A stretch of 64,000 bases of DNA from Paraburkholderia kururiensis (GCF_034424375.1 NZ_CP139965.1:4526001-4590000); one strand, 5' to 3'; positions 51,317 to 59,951 are shown, counted from the first letter of the stretch. Notes: generated by a model from the sequence alone, not told the origin. Made by a program: numbers and translations.

Positions 51317-52198
51317 ATGAACACGATGCTTTATCCGGAACTTTACAAATCGCTCGAATCGGTCCGATGGGACATGGAGAAGGACATTCCATGGGACAAG
51401 TTCGACGCGTCGCTCCTCACCGACGAGCAGGCCCGTACGATCAAGATGAATGCGATCACCGAGTGGTCCGCACTGCCGGCAACGGAGATGTTTCTGCGCG
51501 ATAACCATCACGACAGCGACTTCTCGGCCTTCATGAGCGTGTGGTTCTTCGAGGAGCAGAAGCATTCGCTGGTGCTGATGGAGTACCTGCGCCGCTTCAA
51601 GCCGGAGCTCGTGCCGACCGAGGAAGAGCTGCATGCGGTGCGCTTTGAGTTCGATCCGGCTCCGCCGCTCGAAACCCTGATGCTGCACTTCTGCGGCGAA
51701 ATCCGCCTCAACCATTGGTATCGCCGCGCTGCCGAATGGCACACCGAACCGGTCATCAAGCACATCTACGAAACCATCTCGCGCGACGAAGCGCGTCACG
51801 GCGGCGCCTATCTGCGCTACATGAAGAAGGCGCTCGTCAACTGCGGCGATGTGGCTCGCGCCGCGTTCGCGAAGATCGGCGTGCTGATGGCGTCGGCGCG
51901 TCGTACCGAGAAGCCGCTGCATCCCACGAACCTGCACGTGAACCAGTCGCTGTTCCCGCGAGACACGGTGCAGTCGCGTCTGCCTGATCCCGAATGGCTG
52001 GAGCGCTGGCTCGACGAGCAGATTCGCTTCGACGACGGTTGGGAGAAGAAGGTTGTCGAGCGCATTCTGCACAACCTTTCGATTCTGTTCGAGCGCACCT
52101 TCAACACGGCGCAGGAACTGAACCGCTATCGGAAGGAAGTGACGACGCGGCTGCAGGCTTCGGGCCAGGACCCGTCCGCACAACAGCAGCCTGCCTGA
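51317..52198 (+). CDS. Ferritin-like diiron protein
   Basis: A 293-residue helical protein with a full diiron ligand set: E57, E80-x-x-H83 (EEQKH), E128, and E158-x-x-H161 (DEARH). This pattern and spacing resemble acyl-ACP desaturases and other ferritin-like oxidases more than iron-storage ferritin. The substrate is unknown. The start at 51317 follows AGGGGCGGG; an in-frame extension upstream is arginine-rich and non-coding in character. It lies 31 bases before rfaE2 and may be co-transcribed with it. Confidence 0.85.
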   Translation: MNTMLYPELYKSLESVRWDMEKDIPWDKFDASLLTDEQARTIKMNAITEWSALPATEMFLRDNHHDSDFSAFMSVWFFEEQKHSLVLMEYLRRFKPELVPTEEELHAVRFEFDPAPPLETLMLHFCGEIRLNHWYRRAAEWHTEPVIKHIYETISRDEARHGGAYLRYMKKALVNCGDVARAAFAKIGVLMASARRTEKPLHPTNLHVNQSLFPRDTVQSRLPDPEWLERWLDEQIRFDDGWEKKVVERILHNLSILFERTFNTAQELNRYRKEVTTRLQASGQDPSAQQQPA

Positions 52199-52229
52199 CG
52201 CGATTACGCCATCGCTGTCTGTCCTCCCA

Positions 52230-52712
52230 ATGCCCGCTGCTTTCGAACGCAAGATCGTCACGCGTGAGGCGCTCGCTGAGCGCCGCGCGTCGCTGCCCGG
52301 CCCCGTCGTGTTCACGAACGGGGTTTTCGACATCCTCCATCGCGGTCACGTCACCTACCTCGCCGACGCCAGGGCGCTCGGCGCCTGCCTCATCGTCGGC
52401 GTGAACAGCGACGCCTCGGTGCGCATGCTGGGCAAGGGCGACGACCGTCCCATCAACGCCGAAGAAGACCGCATGGCGTTGCTTGCAGCGCTCGAAAGCG
52501 TGGACTGGGTGGTTCGCTTCGACGAGCGCTCGCCGGTTTCGCTCATCGAAGCGTTGCGGCCCGACGTGCTCGTGAAAGGCGGCGATTACGACATGGACGT
52601 GCTGCCCGAATCGGCGCTCGTTCGTGGCTGGGGCGGGCGGGCGCTCGCCATTCCGTTCGAGCACGACCGCTCGACCACGAAGCTCCTCAAGAAGGTGCGC
52701 AGCCTCGGCTGA
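52230..52712 (+). CDS. rfaE2: D-glycero-beta-D-manno-heptose 1-phosphate adenylyltransferase
   Basis: A 160-residue nucleotidyltransferase making ADP-heptose for the lipopolysaccharide core. HRGH (37-40) is the HxGH motif, with FTNGVFDILHRGHVTYL as the family signature and STTKLLKKVR as the ISSTxxI-like end. The kinase half (RfaE1) is not fused, as in many beta-proteobacteria where the two are separate genes. No Shine-Dalgarno is apparent; coupling to the preceding gene is possible. Confidence 0.93.
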   Translation: MPAAFERKIVTREALAERRASLPGPVVFTNGVFDILHRGHVTYLADARALGACLIVGVNSDASVRMLGKGDDRPINAEEDRMALLAALESVDWVVRFDERSPVSLIEALRPDVLVKGGDYDMDVLPESALVRGWGGRALAIPFEHDRSTTKLLKKVRSLG

Positions 52713-52842
52713 TGAGACGACGCAGCCGCGGCAGAAACGGCGGCGCGTGTGTCGTGTCGCTCGAAAGGCGGTGCACGTTTCACTGCGGGCGCGATGCGCT
52801 TTCGCACTGTGCGCGCCGACAAAGCGCATGAACCGCGCGCGA

Positions 52843-53082
52843 CTACTGCGTCAACTCCGAACTCTTCACCGCAGGCATCGGCACCGGGCCGCCGACGATC
52901 GTCGCGTCGGCCGATTCCGCCGGCGATATCGGCCTCACCTTCAGCCAGTCCGGGTGAACCTCACGGTTCAGATGACCGGGCTCGCGCGGACCGGACGCCG
53001 GCGTCGGCCCGAATGCGCCGCTGATTGCCGCAAGCGCGATCAGGTTCGCGAGAAAAAGAATGGCGATGAGCCATCGCAGCAT
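52843..53082 (-). CDS. Small membrane protein, SPOR-protein-like N-terminus
   Basis: A 79-residue protein with one N-terminal hydrophobic helix (MLRWLIAILFLANLIALAAISG) followed by a polar tail containing REPGHLNREVHPDWLKVRP. That arrangement matches the start of SPOR-type envelope proteins in related bacteria, but the SPOR domain is missing. The start at 53082 follows AAGGAG. It lies 126 bases downstream of coaX on the same strand, so it is probably the end of the birA-coaX operon. The function is unknown. Confidence 0.72.
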   Translation of the reverse strand: MLRWLIAILFLANLIALAAISGAFGPTPASGPREPGHLNREVHPDWLKVRPISPAESADATIVGGPVPMPAVKSSELTQ

Positions 53083-53208
53083 CGTCGTTTCTCCTTGAAG
53101 AACGGCTTCGTTCCTTATCTGCCGATTACCCGGCGAGGCCCAACTGACGGCGAGCCAGATCCGCGTCGACTTCGAAGCGCCCGCGCGTCGCTTGTCGGCT
53201 TTGACCCA

Positions 53209-53979
53209 TCAGCCGCATTCGGCGGCAATCAACGCGAGCCCCGCCAGCACCAGCGTGTCGTGGCGAGTATGCGGCACCTTCAGCGCTGCTGTCACTTCGC
53301 CAGCCGCCCCGCCGCCCAGTACGAGCCGCACCGGCACCTGCCATTCGTCGCTCAGTTCCGTCCACATCCGCTCGATCAACGCGGCCTGCGCGAGCGCGCA
53401 GCCTGCGCTGATGGAGCGATGGGTGTCCGTGGCGAAGAACGGTTCGGGTCGGGCTGCCGATGTCAGCAGGTCGCGCGCTTCGCCGGCGTCGATGGTGGGC
53501 AGTTGCGCGGTCCGCTCGCCGAGCGAGCGCATCATCAGCGACCACCCGGGCGCGATCAATCCGCCCACGAACGTGCCGTCGGCGCGGAGGGCTTCCAGCG
53601 TGGTCGCCGTGCCGAACGTCGCGATCAGCAGATGCTCGCCGGGAAAGGCGGCGTGCGCGCCGATCAGTCCCGCCCAACGGTCGCTGCCCAGCGTGCCGGG
53701 CGCGGCATAGCTGTTCGTCACGCCGCACTGGTGCGCGGTGGCGCGAATCGTCGTGCGCGGCAAGCTCGGCCAGCGCGCATCGAGCCATGCGTCGATGCGC
53801 TCGGCCATCGCGTCGCCCGCAACGTTCGAGATCCATGCACTCGCGGGACGCGGCAGTTCCGCCCAGTCGGGCTCGTCCGACGACACGCCGGCATACGCGT
53901 GCGTGCCGCTGACGTCGGCCAGTGCCCACTTGAGCCGGCTGTTGCCGGCGTCGATGAGCAGGAACGGCGCGCCGCTCAT
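53209..53979 (-). CDS. coaX: Type III pantothenate kinase
   Basis: A 256-residue CoaX enzyme phosphorylating pantothenate in coenzyme A synthesis. The phosphate-binding DAGNSRLKW (10-18), the GSDRWAGLIGA stretch, TFGTATT and GGLIAPG are diagnostic of the type III fold. Its ATG overlaps the birA stop in ATGA (53976-53979), so translation is coupled. No CoaA-type enzyme is in the window. Confidence 0.95.
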   Translation of the reverse strand: MSGAPFLLIDAGNSRLKWALADVSGTHAYAGVSSDEPDWAELPRPASAWISNVAGDAMAERIDAWLDARWPSLPRTTIRATAHQCGVTNSYAAPGTLGSDRWAGLIGAHAAFPGEHLLIATFGTATTLEALRADGTFVGGLIAPGWSLMMRSLGERTAQLPTIDAGEARDLLTSAARPEPFFATDTHRSISAGCALAQAALIERMWTELSDEWQVPVRLVLGGGAAGEVTAALKVPHTRHDTLVLAGLALIAAECG

Positions 53980-54881
53980 GCGCCGCCGTCCGTGAGCCGC
54001 AGCGAGACGTCGCCGGTCGCGATGGTGCGCCGCCCCGTGGGCGTATCGAGCAGCAGCTGTCCGCGTTCGTCCACGCCCGTCGCCACGCCGCGCGCCACTT
54101 CCACGCCTTGCTCGATCAGCACGACCTCGCGACCCGCGTAGGCATGGCACGCGTTCCAGCGCGCCTGGAATGGCGCGAATCCGCTGGCGCTGAAACGTTG
54201 CAACGCTGGTTCGAGCGCGTTGAGTTCGGCGGCGAGCGTGTCGGTGAGATTGGCGTTCGGCAGCGCGCGCGAAAGCGCCGTCGGCACGGCGCCGCGCACC
54301 TGGGCCGGGGCGCCGGCATTCAGTTCGCTCACCTTCGCTGCGAGTTGGTCGGCGCCCTTCACGTTGGTGCCGATGCCGATCACCACGGCGCTGGCATCCT
54401 CGGTGCTCCACGCCGTTTCGATCAGGATGCCTGCGAGCTTGTCGCCTTCGAGCAGCACGTCGTTGGGCCACTTCAGCGCGATCTGCCCCGGGCCGGCGAC
54501 GGGCAGCGAACGCAACCCGTCCACCAGCGCCGCGCCGATGGCGAGGCTCAAGCCCGCCAGCCCTTCGAGCGGCCGCGGCATCACGCACGCAATCGAAAAC
54601 AGCAGCGCGTTGCCGGGCTCGGCGTACCAGGGGCGGCCGCGGCGGCCGCGGCCGGCGGTCTGCAGATAGGCGACGCGCACGATGGGCCGCGCGAGCGCGC
54701 CCGCGTCGCGCGGCAGCGCCTTCAGGCGCGCCATGAGGTCGGCGTTGGTGGAGCCGGTTTCCTCGACGATTTCGAGCGGCCAGTCGAGCGCGGCGGGGCC
54801 GAACAGCGTGACCGCGCGATCGCGATCGATGCGCCAGTCGTCGGCGGAACCGGCTGCGGAGGGGGGCGGGGGAACGTTCAT
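53976..54881 (-). CDS. birA: Biotin--protein ligase, monofunctional
   Basis: A 301-residue ligase attaching biotin to carboxylase BCCP domains. The catalytic motif GRGRRGRPW (77-85) and KWPNDV are present, as is the C-terminal SH3-like domain. The N-terminal winged helix-turn-helix of E. coli BirA is absent: only about 25 residues precede the ligase core. It therefore cannot repress the bio operon, which must be controlled otherwise. A TACAAT element seven bases before the ATG suggests a leaderless or nearly leaderless transcript. Confidence 0.95.
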   Translation of the reverse strand: MNVPPPPSAAGSADDWRIDRDRAVTLFGPAALDWPLEIVEETGSTNADLMARLKALPRDAGALARPIVRVAYLQTAGRGRRGRPWYAEPGNALLFSIACVMPRPLEGLAGLSLAIGAALVDGLRSLPVAGPGQIALKWPNDVLLEGDKLAGILIETAWSTEDASAVVIGIGTNVKGADQLAAKVSELNAGAPAQVRGAVPTALSRALPNANLTDTLAAELNALEPALQRFSASGFAPFQARWNACHAYAGREVVLIEQGVEVARGVATGVDERGQLLLDTPTGRRTIATGDVSLRLTDGGA

Positions 54882-54888
54882 GGCCCGT

Positions 54889-54950
54889 ATTGTAGCGACG
54901 GCATGGGCTGTACATGTCGCAGGCGCTAAACGGGGGCCGTTCGTTACAAT
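54889..54950. promoter_or_regulatory. Divergent promoters of birA and mlaE
   Basis: TACAAT occurs on both strands: on the minus strand at 54894-54889 facing birA, and on the plus strand at 54945-54950 facing the permease gene. Both -35 regions are poor. The birA element predicts a start at or beside the ATG. The plus-strand element overlaps the ATG at 54949, arguing that this ATG is not the permease start. Confidence 0.5.
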
Positions 54951-54984
54951 GCTGCTGTCTTCATTCCGGCGGATCCATCGACCC

Positions 54985-56118
54985 TTGAATTACGACACGC
55001 CACCCGGCCTCGAGATCGCGGCCGGCACTCAGGGCAAGATCGTCCGGCTGTCCGGGCAATGGACGGCGCTCGCGCTCGCGCGCGACCGAGCTCGCGGCGG
55101 CGTGACCATGCGGCTGCGCAAGCTCGCCGCGGAGTCCGTGGATCACTGGGATCTGTCGCACATCGAACATATGGATCATGTGGGCGGTCAGGCGCTGTGG
55201 CACGTCTGGGGCCACCGCTTTCCCCACGAACTGGTGGCGCTCACCGATACGCAGCGCGAAATATTCGACCGCATCGCGTTGCTCGATGCCGCCCGCGAGC
55301 CGCCCGAACCGGTGGTGCGGCTCGATCCGTTTACACGCCTCGGCTTCGGCATCTTCACGTTCCTCGAGCATCTCTACGGCGGCCTCGTGATGCTGGGCCG
55401 CGTGGTGCTCGATCTGGCCTCCATTGCGCGCAATCCGAAGATCACGCCGTGGACCGAGATATCAGCGAACGTTTACAACGCCGGCACGCGAGCGCTGCCC
55501 ATCACCGCGCTCGTGGCGTTTCTGATCGGCATCGTGCTGTCGTACCTCTCGGCGCAGCAGTTGCGCATCTTCGGCGCGAACCAGTACATCGTGAACATTC
55601 TCGGGCTCTCGGTGATTCGCGAGCTGGGGCCCGTGCTTTCCGCCATTCTCGTCGCGGGCCGGTCCGGGTCCGCGATCACGGCGCAGATCGGCGTGATGCG
55701 CGTGACCGAAGAGCTCGACGCCATGCGCGTGATGGGCATACCGCATGGGCTGCGCCTGATCTTGCCGCGCGTGTTGGCGCTCGGCATCGCCATGCCGTTG
55801 CTCGTCATGTGGACGAACATCATCGCGCTCTTCGGCGGGGCGCTTGCCGCGAAGCTCGTGCTCGGCATCGATCTCTCGTATTTCGCGCGTTCGCTGCCCG
55901 GCGTGGTGCCCATTGCGAACCTGTGGATCGGCCTTGGCAAAGGCGTGGCGTTCGGCATGCTGATCGCGCTGGTGGGCTGCCACTTCGGCTTCAGGATCAA
56001 GGCGAATTCCCAGAGCCTCGGCGAAGGCACGACCACATCCGTCGTGACTTCGATCACCATCGTGATTCTCGCCGACGCGGTGTTCGCGATCATGTTCCAG
56101 AACGTGGGGCTGGGATGA
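54985..56118 (+). CDS. mlaE: MlaE-type lipid transporter permease with fused STAS domain
   Basis: A permease of about 377 residues. The first 100 residues form a STAS-like domain (VRLSGQWTALALARD, then WDLSHIEHMDHVGGQALW), equal to MlaB fused in front. The MlaE permease core follows with five to six hydrophobic segments, including the family stretches NILGLSVIRELGPVLSAILVAGRSGSAITAQIG and RVMGIPHGLRLILPRVLALGIAMPL (both quoted in part). The start is chosen at TTG 54985 because ATG 54949 lies inside the -10 element; it remains uncertain. It is followed by the ATPase with ATGA overlap. Confidence 0.88.
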   Translation: MNYDTPPGLEIAAGTQGKIVRLSGQWTALALARDRARGGVTMRLRKLAAESVDHWDLSHIEHMDHVGGQALWHVWGHRFPHELVALTDTQREIFDRIALLDAAREPPEPVVRLDPFTRLGFGIFTFLEHLYGGLVMLGRVVLDLASIARNPKITPWTEISANVYNAGTRALPITALVAFLIGIVLSYLSAQQLRIFGANQYIVNILGLSVIRELGPVLSAILVAGRSGSAITAQIGVMRVTEELDAMRVMGIPHGLRLILPRVLALGIAMPLLVMWTNIIALFGGALAAKLVLGIDLSYFARSLPGVVPIANLWIGLGKGVAFGMLIALVGCHFGFRIKANSQSLGEGTTTSVVTSITIVILADAVFAIMFQNVGLG

Positions 56119-56993
56119 GTACGCCGCTCAAGGACGCCGTGCGCGGACGGCCGCTGCCCACCATCGCCGAAACGGTGATCGAGGTGCGCGACCTCACCAA
56201 GCGCTACGGACGCAACATCGTTCACCAGCATCTGGATTTCGATGTGCGCCGGGGCGAAATCGTGGCGGTCGTGGGCGGGTCCGGGTCGGGCAAGACCACG
56301 CTCGTGCGGCAGATTCTCGGGCTCGAGCGGCAGTCGTCCGGCACCATCAAGCTGTTCGGCGAAGACACGTCGACGCTCGACGGGAATACCGCGCTCATGA
56401 TGCGCAGCCGGATGGGCATGCTGTTCCAGCACGGCGCGCTGTTTTCGTCGCTCAACGTGTTCGACAACGTCGCGCAACCGCTGCGCGAACTGGGCAAGAT
56501 TCCGGACGAACTGCTGCGCGACATCGTGATGCTCAAGCTCGAAATGGTGGGGCTGCCGTGCAAGCACGCATCGAAGATGCCCGCGGCGCTGTCGGGCGGC
56601 ATGGTGAAGCGCGTGGGCATTGCACGCGCCATCGCGCTCGAGCCGGAGATGCTGTTCCTCGACGAACCCACGGCCGGGCTCGATCCTCAGGCCTCCGACG
56701 AATTCGTGGAACTGATCAGCACGCTGCATCGCGCGCTGGGCCTCACCGTCGTGATGGTGACGCACGACCTCGACACCATGGTCGCGCTTTCCACGCGCGT
56801 GGCCGTGCTGGCTGACCGAAAGGTGCTGGTGGCCGCGCCGGTGGAAGAGGCGGCGGGCGTCGATCATCCGTTTATCCGCGAGTATTTTTTGGGCCTGCGC
56901 GGGCGCCGCGCGCTGCAGGCGCTGCCGCCCGACCGGCGCGCGAAGCTGCCGCCGGCGGCGCTCGAGCCGGCGCCGGCCGAAATTCACCTATGA
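56115..56993 (+). CDS. mlaF: MlaF-type lipid transporter ATPase
   Basis: A 292-residue ABC ATPase with Walker A GGSGSGKT (54-61), Q-loop FQHGALFSSL, signature LSGGMVKRV, Walker B MLFLDEP and the H-loop VTHD. It powers intermembrane phospholipid transport with MlaE and the MCE protein. It overlaps the permease stop by ATGA. The C-terminal 45 residues (EYFLGLRGRRALQALPPDRRAKLPPAAL) extend beyond the core. Confidence 0.95.
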   Translation: MSTPLKDAVRGRPLPTIAETVIEVRDLTKRYGRNIVHQHLDFDVRRGEIVAVVGGSGSGKTTLVRQILGLERQSSGTIKLFGEDTSTLDGNTALMMRSRMGMLFQHGALFSSLNVFDNVAQPLRELGKIPDELLRDIVMLKLEMVGLPCKHASKMPAALSGGMVKRVGIARAIALEPEMLFLDEPTAGLDPQASDEFVELISTLHRALGLTVVMVTHDLDTMVALSTRVAVLADRKVLVAAPVEEAAGVDHPFIREYFLGLRGRRALQALPPDRRAKLPPAALEPAPAEIHL

Positions 56994-57063
56994 GCGCGGG
57001 AGGGCGGCAGGCTGATCATCGCCCGAATGCCGCCGTTTCCGGTGTGAACGAGGGAACCTGACG

Positions 57064-58029
57064 ATGGAAAACAAATCCCACGCCTTCTGGGCCGGGCTCT
57101 TCACGGTGGCGCTGCTGCTGGCAATCGGCGCGGCGGCGTTCTTTTTCAACGTCGACCGAACCGTGCGTGTGCCTTACGACCTCATCGCGCGCACCAACGT
57201 GACGGGGCTCTATACCGACGCGGCCGTGCGCTATCGCGGCCTCGACGTGGGCAAGGTGCAGTCCATCCACTTCGACCGACAGCATCCGGGGCAGATCGTG
57301 ATCCGCATTCTCGTCGACAAGAACGCGCCCATTACGCAGTCCACCTTCGGCAGCCTGGGCCTGCAGGGCGTGACGGGCATCGCGTTCGTGCAACTCGACG
57401 ATACCGGCGCGAACCCGGCGCCGCTCGAATCGTCGCCGAAGCAGATCGCGCAGATTCCCATGCATCCGGGGCTGTTCGACCAGTTGCAGCAACGTGGCGA
57501 CATCCTCATGCGTCAGCTCGAACGGGTCGCAACCGACGTGGACAACATGCTCTCCGACGAAACGCGCCGGCAGCTGATGGCCACGGCCGCGAGCCTGCAA
57601 CACGCGGCGGACGGCGTCACGACGCTCACGCAGCAGATGGCGCCCGCCGCGGGCAAGCTCTCGGGCACGCTGACCACGCTCGACACGACGCTGGCCTCCA
57701 CGAACCAGCTAATTTCGAGTATCAACCGTCCCGACGGGCCGTTCGAGACGAACCTCAACAAGGTCGGCACGGCGGCGCAGCAGGCGGGCGAGGCGCTGAC
57801 CTCCGTGGATAGCTCGCTGCAGGAGCTTTCGTCGCGCGTGGGGTACGACACGCTGCCGCGCGTGAATTCGCTCGCGGACGACGTGCGTTCGGCGGTGCGC
57901 TCGGTGGATAGCGCCGCGGAGACGTTCAACGCGAATCCGCGCAGCGTGCTGTTCGGCGGCGCGCCGCACGCGGCGCCCGGTCCGGGCGAAGCGGGTTTCG
58001 CGTGGCCGGCCGCGCACGCGAACCGCTGA
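57064..58029 (+). CDS. mlaD: MCE-domain (MlaD-like) lipid transport protein
   Basis: A 321-residue protein with an N-terminal transmembrane helix (about 9-30, FWAGLFTVALLLAIGAAAFFF), one MCE domain (about 36-115, including LYTDAAVRYRGLDVGKVQSIHF) and a long helical, Thr/Ser/Gln-rich C-terminal part. It is anchored in the inner membrane and forms a periplasmic hexameric ring carrying lipids. The start at 57064 follows GAGGGA. It is longer than E. coli MlaD and closer to PqiB/YebT-type single-MCE proteins with coiled tail. Confidence 0.93.
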   Translation: MENKSHAFWAGLFTVALLLAIGAAAFFFNVDRTVRVPYDLIARTNVTGLYTDAAVRYRGLDVGKVQSIHFDRQHPGQIVIRILVDKNAPITQSTFGSLGLQGVTGIAFVQLDDTGANPAPLESSPKQIAQIPMHPGLFDQLQQRGDILMRQLERVATDVDNMLSDETRRQLMATAASLQHAADGVTTLTQQMAPAAGKLSGTLTTLDTTLASTNQLISSINRPDGPFETNLNKVGTAAQQAGEALTSVDSSLQELSSRVGYDTLPRVNSLADDVRSAVRSVDSAAETFNANPRSVLFGGAPHAAPGPGEAGFAWPAAHANR

Positions 58030-58091
58030 TGCACCCCGCCGACACCACGACGGCACTCCGGCGCGCAAGCACAACGATCGAAGGAAAGAAC

Positions 58092-58763
58092 ATGCCACAC
58101 GCAATCGAACAGGTCGCCACGGGGCGGCAGCAGGCAGGCGGTCCAAACGGGCAGGCGAGCTTGAAAGGCCGCTTCGCGGCAGGCTCCGCAGCTATGCTTT
58201 GCCTGCTGCTTGCCGCATGCGCGGGCAATCCCGCCGTGCTCTCGGACATTCGCTACGACTTCGGTCCTGCGCCTGCCGCCTCGATGTCGGGCACGTTGCC
58301 CGTGGTGAAGGTGCTCGACGTGGGCGCGCCGTCGACCATCGACACCGACCGTCTGCTCTATCGCTTGAGCTACGCGAACGCGCAGCGTACGGGCGCCTAC
58401 GCGGACACGCACTGGACTATGTCGCCCGCGCGGCTTCTCACGCAACGGCTGCGCAATACGCTTTCGTCGCACGGCACCGTGCTGACGGGCGGCGATGGCG
58501 TGCGTGCCCCGGTGCTGAAGGTGGAGCTCGAGCAGTTCGAGCAGGTTTTCGATAGCCAGACCGAGAGTTCGGGCGTCATCACCGCGCGCGCCACGCTGTT
58601 TCAGGCGAACAAGGTGCTGAGTCAGCGCACCTTCATTGCCCGCGCACCCGCCAGTTCGCCGGACGCATCGGGCGGTGCGCGTGCCCTCGCGGCCGCGAGC
58701 GACGACCTCGTCGCGCAGATCGGCGCGTGGCTCGGCGTGCAGGCCCTGCTCGCGAATCAGTGA
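58092..58763 (+). CDS. ABC-type transport auxiliary lipoprotein (PqiC-like, DUF330)
   Basis: A 223-residue lipoprotein. The lipobox LLAAC (cysteine at residue 43) sits after an unusually long N-region; ATG 58092 is supported by GAAGGA, while ATG 58029 overlaps the mlaD stop as TGATG. The mature part has the PqiC/ABC-auxiliary domain (IRYDFGP ... LPVVKVLDVGAPSTIDTDRLLYRLSYAN, in part). It probably sits in the outer membrane and docks the MCE tunnel. Last gene of mlaE-F-D-lipoprotein. Confidence 0.88.
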   Translation: MPHAIEQVATGRQQAGGPNGQASLKGRFAAGSAAMLCLLLAACAGNPAVLSDIRYDFGPAPAASMSGTLPVVKVLDVGAPSTIDTDRLLYRLSYANAQRTGAYADTHWTMSPARLLTQRLRNTLSSHGTVLTGGDGVRAPVLKVELEQFEQVFDSQTESSGVITARATLFQANKVLSQRTFIARAPASSPDASGGARALAAASDDLVAQIGAWLGVQALLANQ

Positions 58764-58808
58764 GCGCGTGCGGCGCGGCTGCGCCCGACGGGGCGCACAG
58801 TCGATCGC

Positions 58809-58814
58809 TATAAT
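58809..58814 (+). promoter_or_regulatory. -10 element upstream of the ferredoxin gene
   Basis: A consensus TATAAT lies 179 bases before the ferredoxin start and 46 after the lipoprotein stop. The -35 position is weak. It would give a leader of about 170 bases. Confidence 0.45.
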
Positions 58815-58992
58815 CGGCCGGTCGTGGTTCGGTCGTCGGACGGCCAGGCACCTTCGCATGAAGCGGCGTTCGCCCTGTGTGGGCCTTGAGGCCCCGAGCC
58901 CAGGTCTCACGCAAGGCACGTGTCATGCGGCTGACGACGAACGCCATTCCGCTTTCTCCGCGAATCTTTCCGCCATCTTTGCCCGATAAGCC

Positions 58993-59310
58993 ATGGATTC
59001 TTTCTACCAGTACCACGTCTTCTTTTGCCTGAATCAGCGCGAGCCCGGCGCGGATCGTCCGAGCTGCGGCAACTGCAATGCACAGGCCATGCAGGAGCAC
59101 GCGAAAAAGCGCGTGAAGCAACTGGGGCTCGCCGGGCCCGGCAAGGTGCGCATCAACAAGGCTGGCTGCCTCGACCGCTGCGAGGAAGGGCCGACCGTCG
59201 TCATCTACCCGGAAGGCACCTGGTACACGTACATCGACGAAAGCGACATCGACGAGATCGTCGAATCGCATCTTCAGCACGGCAAGGTGGTCGAGCGCCT
59301 CAAGATATGA
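58993..59310 (+). CDS. Thioredoxin-like [2Fe-2S] ferredoxin
   Basis: A 105-residue ferredoxin of the thioredoxin-like (Shethna/NuoE-related) type. Cysteines C12, C25, C28, C59 and C63 (FFCLNQ, PSCGNC, GCLDRCEEGP) include the four cluster ligands. VVIYPEGTWY closes the fold. It carries one electron in the cytoplasm; the partner is unknown. Its stop overlaps the next gene's start (ATGA at 59307-59310). Confidence 0.92.
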   Translation: MDSFYQYHVFFCLNQREPGADRPSCGNCNAQAMQEHAKKRVKQLGLAGPGKVRINKAGCLDRCEEGPTVVIYPEGTWYTYIDESDIDEIVESHLQHGKVVERLKI

Positions 59311-59951
59311 ACGTTCACACGCAGAAGTATCTGATCGACGGGCCCGTCGGCAAGATCGAAGTCGCGCTCGATCTGCCCGATCAAACCCGCGAGAACGGCG
59401 CGGCGCCGCGCGGCATGGCGCTCGTCGCGCATCCGCATCCGCTTTTCGGCGGCACGATGGACAACAAGGTCGCGCAGACGCTTGCGCGTACGCTCGTGCA
59501 GCTTGGCTACGTCACGTATCGCTCGAATTTTCGCGGCGTGGGGCAAACCGCGGGTGAGCACGACAACGGCCTTGGCGAACAGGACGATCTGCTCGCGGTG
59601 CTCGACCACATGCGCGCGCAGCCGGAGCATGCCGATCTGCCGCTCGTGCTGGCCGGTTTCTCGTTCGGCACGTTCGTGCTTTCGCATGTTGCGAAGCGTC
59701 TGACCGAAGCGGGTGGTGCGATCGAGCGCATGGTGTTCGTCGGTACCGCGGCGAGCCGCTGGGAAGTGGCGCCGGTGCCGGAAAACACGCTCGTCATTCA
59801 CGGCGAACTCGACGATACGGTGCCGATTCTGTCCGTCTTCGAGTGGGCGCGGCCGCAGGAATTGCCCATCGTCGTCATTCCGGGCGCGGAGCATTTTCTG
59901 CATCGCAAGCTGCATGTGCTCAAGCGCATCATCGTGGATGCATGGCGATAG
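59307..59951 (+). CDS. Alpha/beta hydrolase
   Basis: A 214-residue hydrolase of the group with HPHPLFGGTMDNKV near the N-terminus (about 42-55), YRSNFRGVGQTAG, nucleophile motif GFSFG (serine near 121), and catalytic histidine in GAEHFLH. Proteins of this group are widespread and uncharacterised, some annotated as CocE/NonD or dienelactone-like esterases. Translation is coupled to the ferredoxin gene by ATGA overlap, which suggests a shared pathway that I cannot name. Confidence 0.88.
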   Translation: MNVHTQKYLIDGPVGKIEVALDLPDQTRENGAAPRGMALVAHPHPLFGGTMDNKVAQTLARTLVQLGYVTYRSNFRGVGQTAGEHDNGLGEQDDLLAVLDHMRAQPEHADLPLVLAGFSFGTFVLSHVAKRLTEAGGAIERMVFVGTAASRWEVAPVPENTLVIHGELDDTVPILSVFEWARPQELPIVVIPGAEHFLHRKLHVLKRIIVDAWR

